From: Paraburkholderia sp. CNPSo 3272
GTDB lineage: Bacteria > Pseudomonadota > Gammaproteobacteria > Burkholderiales > Burkholderiaceae
Assembly: GCF_024206495.1 (NCBI RefSeq)
Contig: NZ_JAMBPQ010000033.1
Span: forward strand, 1 to 64,000
DNA: 64,000 nt
Direction of reading: 5' to 3'
Shown here: positions 44,024 through 53,559 of the stretch, piece by piece
Position numbering within the stretch: position 1 is the stretch's first letter
Layout of the letters: every line of letters starts with the position of its first letter
Position numbers and translations under genes: made by a program
The notes under the pieces: generated by a model
The model's input: the letters and a program-made list of their open reading frames with translations, nothing else
The model's database searches: none
What the model was told of the DNA's origin: nothing

Positions 44024-44980
44024 TTAGTCGAGTGCCTTCACCAGCGCCGGCACAACCTCGAACAGATCACCTTCGATACCTAAATCGGCTACGCTAAAGA
44101 TCGGTGCTTCCGGATCTTTGTTGATCGCCACGATTACCTTCGAATCCTTCATGCCCGCCAGATGCTGAATCGCGCCAGAGATGCCGACCGCGACATAGAG
44201 TTGGGGGGCAACGATCTTGCCGGTCTGCCCAACCTGATAGTTGTTGGGTGCAAATCCTGCATCGACTGCCGCGCGCGATGCGCCAAGCGCAGCGCCCAGC
44301 TTGTCGGCGAGCGGCGCGAGGACGCCCTCATAGTTTTCACCGCTACCGAGTCCGCGGCCTCCGGATACGACGATTTGCGCCGCAGTAAGCTCCGGCCGCT
44401 CTGACTTCGTCAGTTCGCGGCCCACGTACCGTGATACGCCCGCGTCGTGTCCAGGCGAAACCGATTCGACCGTCGCGCCACCTCCGATTGAAGCCAACGG
44501 AAATGCAGTAGTGCGTACGGTGACTACCTTCATGGTATCCACGGACTGCACCGTCGCGATGGCATTCCCGGCGTAGATCGGCCTCTCGAAAGTGTCCGCG
44601 CCAAGCACCGCGATTACATCGCTCACCTGCGCCACATCCAGCTGAGCAGCGACCCGCGGGGCAATGCTCTTCCCGTATGCTGTCGCGGCAACAACCAGGT
44701 GAGAATACTGGCGCGTCGGATTACGAAGCACCTCGAGTACCGCACTTTCGACATTCTCTGCCAAACCGTTTTCCAGGTGCCCCGCGTCCGCGTAAAGCAC
44801 CTTGCTGACACCCGCCACGCTCGTGAGCTGTTCAGCAACGGCGGCTGCGTTGTGACCTGCGACAAGAACCTCGACTGCACCATCCTCGAAGGTCGAAATG
44901 ACCGAAGCCGCCGAAATTGCATTTAGTGTCGCCGGGGAGAGCGAGGTGTTGTCGTGTTCCGCAATTACAAGAATCGTCAT
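44024..44980 (-). CDS. etfA: electron transfer flavoprotein, alpha subunit
   Basis: A protein of about 318 residues with the ETF-alpha C-terminal FAD domain: VVSGGRGLGSGENYEGVLAP, FAPNNYQVGQTGKIVAPQLY, VGISGAIQHLAGMKDSKVIV and NKDPEAPIFSVADLGIEGDL. The ATG at 44980 has GGGAG upstream. Together with EtfB it accepts electrons from the two flavoprotein dehydrogenases of this operon and passes them to the ETF-QO encoded at 40304. Confidence 0.95.
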   Translation of the reverse strand: MTILVIAEHDNTSLSPATLNAISAASVISTFEDGAVEVLVAGHNAAAVAEQLTSVAGVSKVLYADAGHLENGLAENVESAVLEVLRNPTRQYSHLVVAATAYGKSIAPRVAAQLDVAQVSDVIAVLGADTFERPIYAGNAIATVQSVDTMKVVTVRTTAFPLASIGGGATVESVSPGHDAGVSRYVGRELTKSERPELTAAQIVVSGGRGLGSGENYEGVLAPLADKLGAALGASRAAVDAGFAPNNYQVGQTGKIVAPQLYVAVGISGAIQHLAGMKDSKVIVAINKDPEAPIFSVADLGIEGDLFEVVPALVKALD

Positions 44981-44997
44981 TTGCTGTCTCCCTTTAC

Positions 44998-45744
44998 TCA
45001 AAGTACCTTGGCCTCACGCAGCCTTTCAACCAGCTTCGTTACATCTGCGACTTTCTCACCAGCGCTGCGCGTCGGCGGTTCCGCAACCTTGAGAGTCTTT
45101 AGCCTCGGAGACACATCAACGCCCAGCGACTCGGGCGTCGTCGTCTCGAGCGGCTTCTTCTTTGCCTTCATAATGTTGGGCAACGTCACATAGCGAGGTT
45201 CGTTCAGTCGAAGATCGGTCGTTACCACCGCAGGCAGTGTGAGGGCTACCGTCTCGGTTCCACCGTCGACCTCTCGCGCAACGGTTGCGTCTTTTCCCTC
45301 CAGGGTAACCTTTGAGGCAAAGGTACCTTGAGGCCAGCCGGCCAACGACGCGAGCATCTGACCAGTCTGGTTGGAGTCATCGTCGATCGCCTGCTTCCCG
45401 AGGATGACGAGTTGCGGCTGCTCCTTGTCGATAACAGCCTTCAGTAGCTTTGCGACCGCAAGGGGTTGCAGATCCGCGTTTGTGTCGATCAGGATTGCGC
45501 GGTCTGCGCCGATTGCCAATGCAGTGCGGAGCGTCTCCTGCGATTGCGCGGGCCCAGCAGATACAGCGACAATTTCCGTGGCTACACCCGCTTCTTTCAG
45601 CCTGACAGCCTCCTCCACCGCGATTTCATCGAACGGATTCATCGACATCTTCACGTTGTTGATGTCGACAGCAGTCCCGTCCGCGCGCACCCGGACTTTC
45701 ACGTTCGAGTCGACGACTCGCTTGACGCCTACAACAATTTTCAT
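44998..45744 (-). CDS. etfB: electron transfer flavoprotein, beta subunit
   Basis: A 248-residue protein with the ETF-beta pattern: MKIVVGVKRVVDSNVKVRVR, MNPFDEIAVEEAVRLKEAG, GKQAIDDDSNQTGQMLASL and PRYVTLPNIMKAKKKPLETT. It lies directly upstream of etfA. A dedicated ETF pair inside a catabolic operon is typical of dimethylglycine and sarcosine-type metabolism in Pseudomonas and Burkholderia. Confidence 0.95.
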   Translation of the reverse strand: MKIVVGVKRVVDSNVKVRVRADGTAVDINNVKMSMNPFDEIAVEEAVRLKEAGVATEIVAVSAGPAQSQETLRTALAIGADRAILIDTNADLQPLAVAKLLKAVIDKEQPQLVILGKQAIDDDSNQTGQMLASLAGWPQGTFASKVTLEGKDATVAREVDGGTETVALTLPAVVTTDLRLNEPRYVTLPNIMKAKKKPLETTTPESLGVDVSPRLKTLKVAEPPTRSAGEKVADVTKLVERLREAKVL

Positions 45745-45802
45745 ACTTCGATCCTTTCATTCACCAGTCCACTCCCGAGGCACGGGCGCCCGCGCCCGCG
45801 AT

Positions 45803-46693
45803 TCAGAAGATGTCGACTGCAGTCGCACCTACCGACCGGCAAGCGGCCAGATACGTGTTCGCAAGCAGACACGCGATCGTCATCGGCCCTACCCCGCCAG
45901 GAACCGGCGTGATATTCCCTGCCACTTCCGACGCCTCGGAAAAAGCAACATCACCAACCACCCGATGACCCGTGCCATCCAGCTTGTCGACCCGATTGAT
46001 CCCGACGTCAATGACACACGCCCCGGGTTTGATCCAGTCGCCCTTGATCATCTCCGGGCGGCCGACTGCAGCAACAATGATGTCGGCCGCTCGCGCTACC
46101 GACGCGATATCGCGCGTACGGGAATGGGCGATGGTCACCGTGCAATTGTTGGCAAGAAGCAGTTGAGCCATCGGCTTCCCGACAATATTTGAGCGACCGA
46201 TAACGACTGCAGTCTTTCCCGAAAGGTCTCCCAGTGCATCCTTGATCAACATCAGGGACCCCAAGGGTGTACATGGCACGACGCCGCCCTCCCCGGAGGC
46301 GACTTGTCCCACGTTTTCAGGATGAAAGCCGTCCACGTCCTTGCATGGCGCGATGCTCTCAATGACCGCCTTTTCTGCGATGTGAGCCGGCAGAGGAAGC
46401 TGGACAAGTATTCCGTGCACAGCAGCATCGGCATTAAGCTCCTCGATCAACGAGAGCAGCTCTGCCTCGGAAGTTGTTGCAGGCAACTTGTGCTCGAACG
46501 AGAGCATTCCCGCTTCCACAGTCTGTCGTGCCTTGTTCTTTACGTAGATCTGACTCGCGGGGTCTTCGCCAACGAGGACCACAGCAAGTCCCGGCGTCAC
46601 GTTGTGTTCGTGCTTAAGGCACGCGACCGCCGTCGCGATCTTTCCTCTAAGGGACTGCGAGAACGCCTTCCCGTCAATCAGCTTTGCTGCCAT
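45803..46693 (-). CDS. folD: methylenetetrahydrofolate dehydrogenase / cyclohydrolase FolD
   Basis: A 296-residue bifunctional FolD. Features are the active-site region ASQIYVKNKARQTVEAG, the conserved GILVQLPLPAHIAEKAV and VPCTPLGSLMLI, the NADP-binding VVIGRSNIVGKPMAQLLL, and the ending VPGGVGPMTIACLLANT. It oxidises methylene-THF to methenyl-THF and hydrolyses it to formyl-THF. The ATG at 46693 follows GAGG; a longer frame to 46705 exists. Its place after purU and two demethylating flavoenzymes indicates disposal of C1 units from N-demethylation. Confidence 0.95.
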   Translation of the reverse strand: MAAKLIDGKAFSQSLRGKIATAVACLKHEHNVTPGLAVVLVGEDPASQIYVKNKARQTVEAGMLSFEHKLPATTSEAELLSLIEELNADAAVHGILVQLPLPAHIAEKAVIESIAPCKDVDGFHPENVGQVASGEGGVVPCTPLGSLMLIKDALGDLSGKTAVVIGRSNIVGKPMAQLLLANNCTVTIAHSRTRDIASVARAADIIVAAVGRPEMIKGDWIKPGACVIDVGINRVDKLDGTGHRVVGDVAFSEASEVAGNITPVPGGVGPMTIACLLANTYLAACRSVGATAVDIF

Positions 46694-46729
46694 TGATGAC
46701 CTCAACCTTCGTCTGGCTAACGATGTGGA

Positions 46730-47605
46730 TCAGGAAAAGACAATCGTCTTGTTCCCATCGATAAATACGCGCTCCTCGAGGTGCATGCGGACCGCGCGAG
46801 CGAGCACCTGACATTCCACGTCGCGGCCGATTGCCTGCATTTCTGCGACTGAATAGCGATGGTCGATGCGACGAATGTCCTGCTCGATGATCGGACCTTC
46901 GTCGAGGTCACCGGTTACATAGTGAGACGTTGCGCCGATCAGCTTCACGCCACGCTTGTGTGCCTGTGCGTATGGCGATCCGCCCTTGAAGCTAGGCAGG
47001 AACGAATGATGAATATTGATGCAGTTACCGTGCAGATCACGGGCAATGTCGTCGCTGAGGATCTGCATGTAGCGCGCCAGCACTACCAGTTCGGCCTTCC
47101 TCTCCGCTACCAAAGCGCGCAACGCTGCTTCCTGCTTCGCCTTGGTTTCCGGCGTGACCGGCAGGTAGATAAACGGAAGGTTGTAGCGGACTGCGATGTG
47201 TTTGAGCGTCTCATGGTTCGAGACGATTGCGACGACCTCCATGTTGAGTTCGCCTGCTTCCCATCGATAGAGAAGGTCGCGCAGGCAATGGTCAAACTTG
47301 GAGACCATGAGGACCGTGTTTCGCGGCCGATCCGAACGACGCACTGTCCACTCCATGTTGAAACGCGCGGCAAGGTTTTCGAATCCGATCAGCATGTCGC
47401 GGTCGTCATCGGCAATCTCTCCTTGCGCCTGGAACACCGCGCGCAGGAAGAACCGCTGCGTCTCTTCGTCGTCGTACTGCGACATCTCGTTGATGTAATA
47501 GCCATGCGCGGCAAGGTAGCCGCTAATTGCTGCCACGATTCCCACAGCTGCCGGGCAGGTGACCCGCAGCACATAGGTATTCGGAAGTTTGGTGGTAAGG
47601 GTCAT
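46730..47605 (-). CDS. purU: formyltetrahydrofolate deformylase PurU
   Basis: A 291-residue protein. The N-terminal ACT domain is at about 10-90 (LRVTCPAAVGIVAAISGYLA). The formyltransferase-type catalytic domain has the Asn-His-His motif in GNCINIHHSFLPSFKGGSPY and the Asp in YVTGDLDEGPIIEQDI. It hydrolyses formyl-THF to formate and free THF, regenerating the C1 carrier. The purU-folD pairing beside a DMGDH-type enzyme is also known from methylaminobutyrate degradation on the nicotine plasmid pAO1. Confidence 0.95.
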   Translation of the reverse strand: MTLTTKLPNTYVLRVTCPAAVGIVAAISGYLAAHGYYINEMSQYDDEETQRFFLRAVFQAQGEIADDDRDMLIGFENLAARFNMEWTVRRSDRPRNTVLMVSKFDHCLRDLLYRWEAGELNMEVVAIVSNHETLKHIAVRYNLPFIYLPVTPETKAKQEAALRALVAERKAELVVLARYMQILSDDIARDLHGNCINIHHSFLPSFKGGSPYAQAHKRGVKLIGATSHYVTGDLDEGPIIEQDIRRIDHRYSVAEMQAIGRDVECQVLARAVRMHLEERVFIDGNKTIVFS

Positions 47606-47652
47606 GATGCGTCGCGTTATCTATAAAGTGAGCAAAACGAAGGGAGGCCGAC

Positions 47653-49707
47653 TCAGAGCGTTGCGCGTTCGCGCAGGAACGACTCGGCGCGCTGAGGCTC
47701 GCCGAGCTCACGGCCGTAGGCTGCGCCCGCATATACCGCCGCCGCCACTGTTCCCGGGGCGAGCGCGTCACCAATGAGCGTGACCGATTCAATGCCGGCG
47801 TCACGCCACTCGTCCTTGCGAAGTTCCATGGCGTCAAGCAGCCGGCGATTGGGTTCCCTCAGCGTCACAGGGATCACCGTTCCGCAGGCAAGCGAAGTCA
47901 GGCGTTTGCCGGAAGCCACGACGACCGATCCGTCCTTCGCCTCCTTGATCTTGCTCTTCGTGACACAAACGATTCCCGCATCTTCAAGCCGTTCTTCGAG
48001 TCGCCTCAGTTCGAGTGTGTAGTACGACCACTGCGAAACGTCCGCGAGGGGAGTCACCAGGGTGACGTCGTGCCCTTTCGCCTTCAGCCATTCCGCAACG
48101 CCGTGACCCACGTAGTAGTGGTCGTCGTCATAAACCACGACGGGGCCCGTCAGCGCGGGCTCCCGCAGCGCGGCTTCCGGAGAGAGGACGGTAACGCCGC
48201 CACCGAAAGAAAGTCCGTTTGGCGTGCCCGGTCCGGCGCCATCTGTCCTCCAGCTCGCGCCGGAGGCAAGCACGACCCGGTGCGCGCCAAATTGCAGGAT
48301 GTCGTCAGCTTCGACCGGCGAGCCGCGGTAGATCTGAACGTTGCTCATCCGCTCAAGCTGATAGACGCGGTAATCTCTAACGCGAGCCAACGTCTGGCAG
48401 CCAGGTAGCTTTGACTCCCACTCTATCCGTCCTCCGAGATAGCTTTCACGCTCCACCAGGGAGACTTCTACGCCGCGGCGCGCAAGCGTCAGCGCGGCCT
48501 CAAGGCCTGCCGGGCCTGCACCGACAACCAGAGCGCGCTCCTGCTTCGACACCGGTTTGAGTTTTTCGGGGTGCCATGCCTTGCGCCACTCTTCTCCGAT
48601 TGTGGGGTTCTGCGTACACCGGATCGGTACGCCATACATCTCGGTTGACGCGCAGACGTTGCAACCGATGCATTCGCGAATTTCATCGATCTGGCCGGTC
48701 CTGATCTTCTCGGGTATGAACGGGTCCGCAATCGAGGGACGGGCGGCACCGATGAAATCGACCAGGCCGCTCTTGATTCGCGACACCATCGCATCTGGGG
48801 ACGTGAAGCGCCCCACACCAACCACGGGCTTGCTCGTCAGCTTCTTGACAAAGCCGATGTAGTCGTCCTGGAAGCCCTCCTCGGCGAATCTTGCCGTCGA
48901 CGAGTCGAAAGACCAGGGGCTCACGTTCACATCCCACAGATCCGGGAGTTCACCCAGCGCTTCGATGACCGCCCGACCTTCTTCCTTCAGCGAGATGCCG
49001 CCTGTAAAGTCGTGAACCGCAAACCGGACCGCAACAGCGCACCGCCCGGCAGCCTCGTCGAGCGTATCTTCGATTAGCTCCTTCAGCAGTCGCATGCGAT
49101 TCTCGAGCGAGCCGCCATACTCATCGGTCCGCTTGTTGTAGCGGGTGGAGAGGAAGTGCAGAGGCAACGCGCGGTCGTGCGCCGCGTACACATAGACGAT
49201 GTCGTAGCCCGCATCGATCGCGCGGCGCACGGCCCGCCGATGCGATGCGCGAAACGCCTGGATGTCGGCAACGGTCATCGGCATCGACTGCGTCGGAACG
49301 TACGCTGATGTGCACTTCAGACTGCCCGGACCGAGCGCGGCGACCCGGCTGTAGAGATTTCTCGCCCCTAGCCCGAGATGCGCCAGCTCGACCGCCGCGA
49401 GTGCACCATGTCGATGAATCTCGGCCGTTGCGAGTCGATGGCATGCGACGTCGTGTTCGTCCCACAGCCTGTCGTTCTGGTGCCCCATCATGTCCGAGGT
49501 CTCATCGATCTCACAAACCCCGGTACACACGACTGACCATCCCCCCTCTGCCTTCATCGCCCGCAGTGATGCCGTGGCGTGCGGCTGGGCGAAGCCCATA
49601 CCGGCGCTGTGTGCAACCGCGAAGAACCGGTTCTTCGCTATCACAGGCCCGATTTTGACCGGCGTGAACAACGCTGCATACCGGCTGTCTACCATTTCGT
49701 CTGTCAT
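47653..49707 (-). CDS. DgcA/StcD-like FMN/4Fe-4S oxidoreductase (N-demethylase)
   Basis: A 684-residue three-domain protein of the trimethylamine-dehydrogenase/2,4-dienoyl-CoA reductase family. An Old-Yellow-Enzyme-type FMN barrel is at about 1-340 (AALFTPVKIGPVIAKNRFF, YNKRTDEYGGSLENRMRLL). The 4Fe-4S cluster is in CIGCNVCASTEMYGVPIRC. Two Rossmann-like domains follow (VVGAGPAGLEAALTLARRG). The length matches DgcA of dimethylglycine catabolism and the N-methylproline demethylase StcD, which demethylate tertiary amines. No DgcB partner is present; etfAB and ETF-QO in the same locus could replace it. It probably removes the second N-methyl group. Confidence 0.9.
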   Translation of the reverse strand: MTDEMVDSRYAALFTPVKIGPVIAKNRFFAVAHSAGMGFAQPHATASLRAMKAEGGWSVVCTGVCEIDETSDMMGHQNDRLWDEHDVACHRLATAEIHRHGALAAVELAHLGLGARNLYSRVAALGPGSLKCTSAYVPTQSMPMTVADIQAFRASHRRAVRRAIDAGYDIVYVYAAHDRALPLHFLSTRYNKRTDEYGGSLENRMRLLKELIEDTLDEAAGRCAVAVRFAVHDFTGGISLKEEGRAVIEALGELPDLWDVNVSPWSFDSSTARFAEEGFQDDYIGFVKKLTSKPVVGVGRFTSPDAMVSRIKSGLVDFIGAARPSIADPFIPEKIRTGQIDEIRECIGCNVCASTEMYGVPIRCTQNPTIGEEWRKAWHPEKLKPVSKQERALVVGAGPAGLEAALTLARRGVEVSLVERESYLGGRIEWESKLPGCQTLARVRDYRVYQLERMSNVQIYRGSPVEADDILQFGAHRVVLASGASWRTDGAGPGTPNGLSFGGGVTVLSPEAALREPALTGPVVVYDDDHYYVGHGVAEWLKAKGHDVTLVTPLADVSQWSYYTLELRRLEERLEDAGIVCVTKSKIKEAKDGSVVVASGKRLTSLACGTVIPVTLREPNRRLLDAMELRKDEWRDAGIESVTLIGDALAPGTVAAAVYAGAAYGRELGEPQRAESFLRERATL

Positions 49708-49759
49708 GCTGACTCCAACTTCAGATTGTCCTCTCGCATCGCCGGGGACTCGAGGTTCA

Positions 49760-52228
49760 CTACGACTTCAAGCGTTCGCTCTTCGGGTCGTAAAACGATG
49801 CGAATTGCAGTTCGATCGGGTAACGGACGCCCGCCACTTCGACTTCGAAGCCCCCCTCGTTCAGCCAGTTGGCCGTCACGCCGCCGGTATGGCGCACCGC
49901 GACCATCCCGAGAGACGCGCCAATGCGGAAGCCCCATGCGCCTGATGTGACATAACCGACGATTTCCCCCGCCTTCCATACCGGTTCGCTACGCAACAGG
50001 AACGGGCCCTGTTCAAGCGACGCGCCGGTGACTCGCGCATTCACGAGCCGACTTTCCAGCGGATCAGCTTCTATCTGCCGGCGAAGCGCCTCCTGTCCGA
50101 CAAACGGCGTTGGCTTATCCATGGCAACCGCAAAGCGCAAACCTGCCTCCAGCGGAGTGTCGTCTTCGCCGATGTCGTGGCCGAAATGCACAAAGCCTTT
50201 CTCGAGACGGCAATGGCCCATGGCGAAGAATCCCGCATGACGCAGGCCGAGAGGCTTGCCAACGCGATGAAGCTCGTCATACACGTGACGGCAGAGATCC
50301 GTCGTGGGATAGATCTCGTAGCCGAGTTCGCCGAAAAAGGAGCGACGCAGCACCCAGGCACGGCCATAGCCAACGTCGATCTCTTTTGCGACCCCGAACG
50401 GCAACGCCGAGTTCGAGAGATCGACATCCGTCAACGCTTGCAGGATCTCTCGTGACTTCGGTCCTGAAACCGAGAACATGCCGAACTGGCTGGTCACGTC
50501 GAAAATCGTCACGTTCAGGCCACTTGGAACGTGCGACTTAAACCATGCCCTATCCCGCTCCTGGCTCGGGTGGCCCGTGATGACGAAGAAGTCAGTGTCG
50601 GACTGACGCGTGATCGTAATATCCGCCTCGATGCCGCCACGCTCATTGAGCCACTGCGTGTACACGGACTGTCCAACCGGCACGTCGACTTCGTTGGCCG
50701 AAACCGCGTTCAATGCTTCGACGGAATCCGGTCCGGTAACGAGCAATTTTGCGTAGCAGCTCTGATCGACGAAGATCGCCGCGTCGCGCGCCGCGAGACA
50801 CTCCTGTTCCACCAGAGGAAACCAGCTCTGATATCCCAAGCTCGGCTCGCGCGCCACTGGGGCAGCGGGATCAGCGTAGTAGAGCGGCATTTCCCAACCC
50901 ACACGCTCACCCATTACTGCGCCAGCGGCGATCAGTCGGTCATGGACCGGCATATGGCGCACTCCGCGCGCGGTCTCGAACTGATGGCCGGGCCAATGCA
51001 AGGTCATGTGCAGGCCGATCGACTCGACGACCCGCTCGCGCAGATATCGTGTGTTCGACTGGAACCGCATCGCACGCTGCGCGTGAAGTGCACCCATGCC
51101 AACGGGGGGAAGACCCTGCATGATCCATTCGGACATCACCTTGCCGGCGCCGCCAGACGACAGAATCCCGTTCGAGTTGTAGCCCGCCGAGATGAACAGG
51201 CCATCTACTTCCGACGCCGGTCCCATGTACGCGCGACCGTCCGGGGTGAAGCTCTCTGGTCCGCAGAAAAAGAGCTGGATGCCGGTCTCCGTGAGTCGCG
51301 GCACACGGGCGAATGCTTTCTCCAGCAGAGGCTCCATGTGCTCGAGGTCCGGCGGAATCTCGTCAAATGAGAAAGTCGTCGGGATGTCGGTACCGGCGGC
51401 TGGCCATGCCTTCCCGGATGCCTCGAACCCGCCGACGAGCAGTTTCCCGGCATCTTCCTTGTAATAGGCACGCTCATCGGCAACGGTAAGGACCGGCGTC
51501 TTTCGGTCCAGACCAGGCATGCTTTCGGTGACGATGTAGAAGTGCTCGGCCGCGTGGAGCGGAACGGGCACGCCAAAGCGCTTCGCGAACTTGTGGGACC
51601 ACATGCCACCCGCGACCAGAACCCGCTCGCAGGCAATCTCGCCTTTCGTCGTCTTCACCCCCACCACTTTCCGGTTGCGGATGATCAGATCTTCGACCGG
51701 TGTCTCTTCAAATGCGCGTGCGCCGCGCAGCTTCGCTCCCTTGATGAGCGCGTTCGTCACATCAAGCGGATTTACCTGCCCGTTCGACGGAACAATCATC
51801 CCGCCAAGCACATCCTCGACACTCAGGAGGGGCCATGACTCCTTGATCTGGTCGGGCGTGAGATAGTGGGCCGCCACGCCGAGGCGCTTGGCGGCCGACA
51901 CCGCACGCTTCACAAGCTCGTGTCGCTGCGGCGTAAGCGCGATGGTCATCGAACCATTTTCCTTGTAGCCAGTCCCCTGACCGGTTTCAGCTTCAAGGGA
52001 CTTGAAAAGGTTCGTCGTATATTGAGCCAGCTCGGTCTGAGCCTTTGAGTCGCGCAGCTGGCCCACAATCCCCGCCGCATGCCAGGTCGTTCCCGATGCG
52101 AACTTGTCGCGTTCGAGAAGAACGGCTCCTTCAATGCCGGCCTTGGCGAGGTGATAAAGCGTCGATGCACCGATGATGCCACCGCCAATGATTACTACCG
52201 GTGCCCGCTCAGGAAGCCTGTCCGTCAT
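49760..52228 (-). CDS. DMGDH/sarcosine dehydrogenase-type FAD and folate enzyme
   Basis: A demethylating dehydrogenase of about 822 residues. The FAD domain (about 1-370) begins PVVIIGGGIIGASTLYHLAK and contains GTTWHAAGIVGQLR, whose His is the covalent-flavin residue in DMGDH. An FAO_M linker is at about 370-430. Folate-binding GCV_T and C-terminal barrel domains occupy about 435-820 (TSQFGMFSVSGPKSREILQA, HFGHDIGEDDTPLEAGLRFA). Such enzymes oxidise an N-methyl amine and trap formaldehyde as methylene-THF, with electrons going to ETF. The ATG at 52228 follows GGAG; an upstream ATG at 52249 is less likely. Relatives act on dimethylglycine, sarcosine or 4-methylaminobutyrate. Confidence 0.92.
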   Translation of the reverse strand: MTDRLPERAPVVIIGGGIIGASTLYHLAKAGIEGAVLLERDKFASGTTWHAAGIVGQLRDSKAQTELAQYTTNLFKSLEAETGQGTGYKENGSMTIALTPQRHELVKRAVSAAKRLGVAAHYLTPDQIKESWPLLSVEDVLGGMIVPSNGQVNPLDVTNALIKGAKLRGARAFEETPVEDLIIRNRKVVGVKTTKGEIACERVLVAGGMWSHKFAKRFGVPVPLHAAEHFYIVTESMPGLDRKTPVLTVADERAYYKEDAGKLLVGGFEASGKAWPAAGTDIPTTFSFDEIPPDLEHMEPLLEKAFARVPRLTETGIQLFFCGPESFTPDGRAYMGPASEVDGLFISAGYNSNGILSSGGAGKVMSEWIMQGLPPVGMGALHAQRAMRFQSNTRYLRERVVESIGLHMTLHWPGHQFETARGVRHMPVHDRLIAAGAVMGERVGWEMPLYYADPAAPVAREPSLGYQSWFPLVEQECLAARDAAIFVDQSCYAKLLVTGPDSVEALNAVSANEVDVPVGQSVYTQWLNERGGIEADITITRQSDTDFFVITGHPSQERDRAWFKSHVPSGLNVTIFDVTSQFGMFSVSGPKSREILQALTDVDLSNSALPFGVAKEIDVGYGRAWVLRRSFFGELGYEIYPTTDLCRHVYDELHRVGKPLGLRHAGFFAMGHCRLEKGFVHFGHDIGEDDTPLEAGLRFAVAMDKPTPFVGQEALRRQIEADPLESRLVNARVTGASLEQGPFLLRSEPVWKAGEIVGYVTSGAWGFRIGASLGMVAVRHTGGVTANWLNEGGFEVEVAGVRYPIELQFASFYDPKSERLKS

Positions 52229-52288
52229 TTTCTTTACTCCGCGTTTCATTCCGGCCGTCCAGCCGAAGCGTCCTATAACCGTTAATGC

Positions 52289-53554
52289 TCACACTTCCGC
52301 GTGCTTCGCCGAACGCACACCCGCCGCGATCTTGCCTTCGCTTACCCAACGATCGAAGACCTGAAGCGCCCCGTCGACAAAGAAGTCGTCGTTGATATGG
52401 CAGTCCAGCTCGATGAAATTGACCGGCGGTTTGACCGCCGACCTGACCTCCTCGAGAAAAGCCTGCAGGCCGTCCGGGTCATGTAGAGGTTGACCGACAC
52501 GGTCCCACTGCTGTATCCCCCACGTGGGCAGCAGAAATGCGGTCGGCCCAGCGGCTTTGTTGACCTTATCGGCAAGTACCCGGGCGGCAGCGCGCCGCTC
52601 CTGCGGCGTCATCGTCACGGACGCAATCAGCCGGTTGTGTGCGTGATAGAGCCGATCTTCGTACACCTTGGGCAGGGGCTTCCACGTCTGCACGTCAATC
52701 ATGTCGCTTGCGCCCGGCGAGACGAGTTGAGGGATTCCAAGCCGTCCCGCGGCCTCCAGTCGGGACGGCCCCGCGGTGACGACAGATCCATGCACCTCGT
52801 TACCCAGTTCGCACAGGGCAAAGTCGAACACGGCCACGAACTGCTTCTGCGCGATCAACGCTTCCATCGCGCGACCACCCATGCCGGTGCAATGGAAGAC
52901 GACGGGCTCGTAGCCTCTCTCCTCCAGTTCCGCCGTAAGTCGCACCATGTAGCTGAGGCAGGACTTGCCCAGGGAACCAATAGCCACCTTCGGTCGATCT
53001 GCCCGTGAGGGCTCGACTGTCCGGCACGCACCCAGAATGGCTCCCGATGCCTGGCTCAGGACCGCCTTGCAGACGTCGTTTAGTCCATAGAGGCCGCCGG
53101 CCCAAAGAATCATCATCAGGTCGGGAGCCAACCGCTCGGGAGGAATCAAATGCGAATAGGCCACCGTCGATACAACGAACTTCGGCAGACCCAACGGCAG
53201 CGCCGCAGTCACGTCAAGCGCGAGGTCGGTACCCATCGTGCCCCCGAGGGCCAGGACGCCGTGGATCTGATTCGAGCGGTAGCGCTCGATCGCGATGTTC
53301 ACAGCGCCCTCTGCCATCGCCGCCATGGCTTCATTCTCGTCGCCGCAAGCGGCAATCTCTTCGAGCGTCTTACCCGCGGCCTGTGCGACGTCGCTGTTGC
53401 TGATCTGTGGCTCAAACGGCGCTTGCCCGAGAACGCCGACATCCATTACGATGGCGCGAGAGCCTTGCCTCTCGATGCAGTCCTTCATGAAGAGCAGTTC
53501 GTCTGCCTTGGTGTCTGCCGTACCAATCAGGAGAATACTCAGTTGCTGCGTCAT
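52289..53554 (-). CDS. Tm-1-like (UPF0261) ATP-binding domain protein
   Basis: A 421-residue member of the Tm-1-like/UPF0261 family. The start is ILLIGTADTKADELLFMKDC, with GVLALGGTMGTDLALDVTAA, VFHCTGMGGRAMEALIAQKQ and the ending FIELDCHINDDFFVDGALQV. The family is named after a tomato virus-resistance protein. In bacteria it occurs beside catabolic genes, but its reaction is not established. Here it is tightly packed between the transaminase (5-bp gap) and the DMGDH-type gene, which implies a pathway role that I cannot define. Confidence 0.88.
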   Translation of the reverse strand: MTQQLSILLIGTADTKADELLFMKDCIERQGSRAIVMDVGVLGQAPFEPQISNSDVAQAAGKTLEEIAACGDENEAMAAMAEGAVNIAIERYRSNQIHGVLALGGTMGTDLALDVTAALPLGLPKFVVSTVAYSHLIPPERLAPDLMMILWAGGLYGLNDVCKAVLSQASGAILGACRTVEPSRADRPKVAIGSLGKSCLSYMVRLTAELEERGYEPVVFHCTGMGGRAMEALIAQKQFVAVFDFALCELGNEVHGSVVTAGPSRLEAAGRLGIPQLVSPGASDMIDVQTWKPLPKVYEDRLYHAHNRLIASVTMTPQERRAAARVLADKVNKAAGPTAFLLPTWGIQQWDRVGQPLHDPDGLQAFLEEVRSAVKPPVNFIELDCHINDDFFVDGALQVFDRWVSEGKIAAGVRSAKHAEV

Positions 53555-53559
53555 GGCAC

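Noticed and set aside
48489..49658. Several open frames of 100-140 residues opposite or within the flavin oxidoreductase gene
   Set aside because: They are shadow frames; the 684-residue sense protein is continuous with complete domains and needs no alternative.
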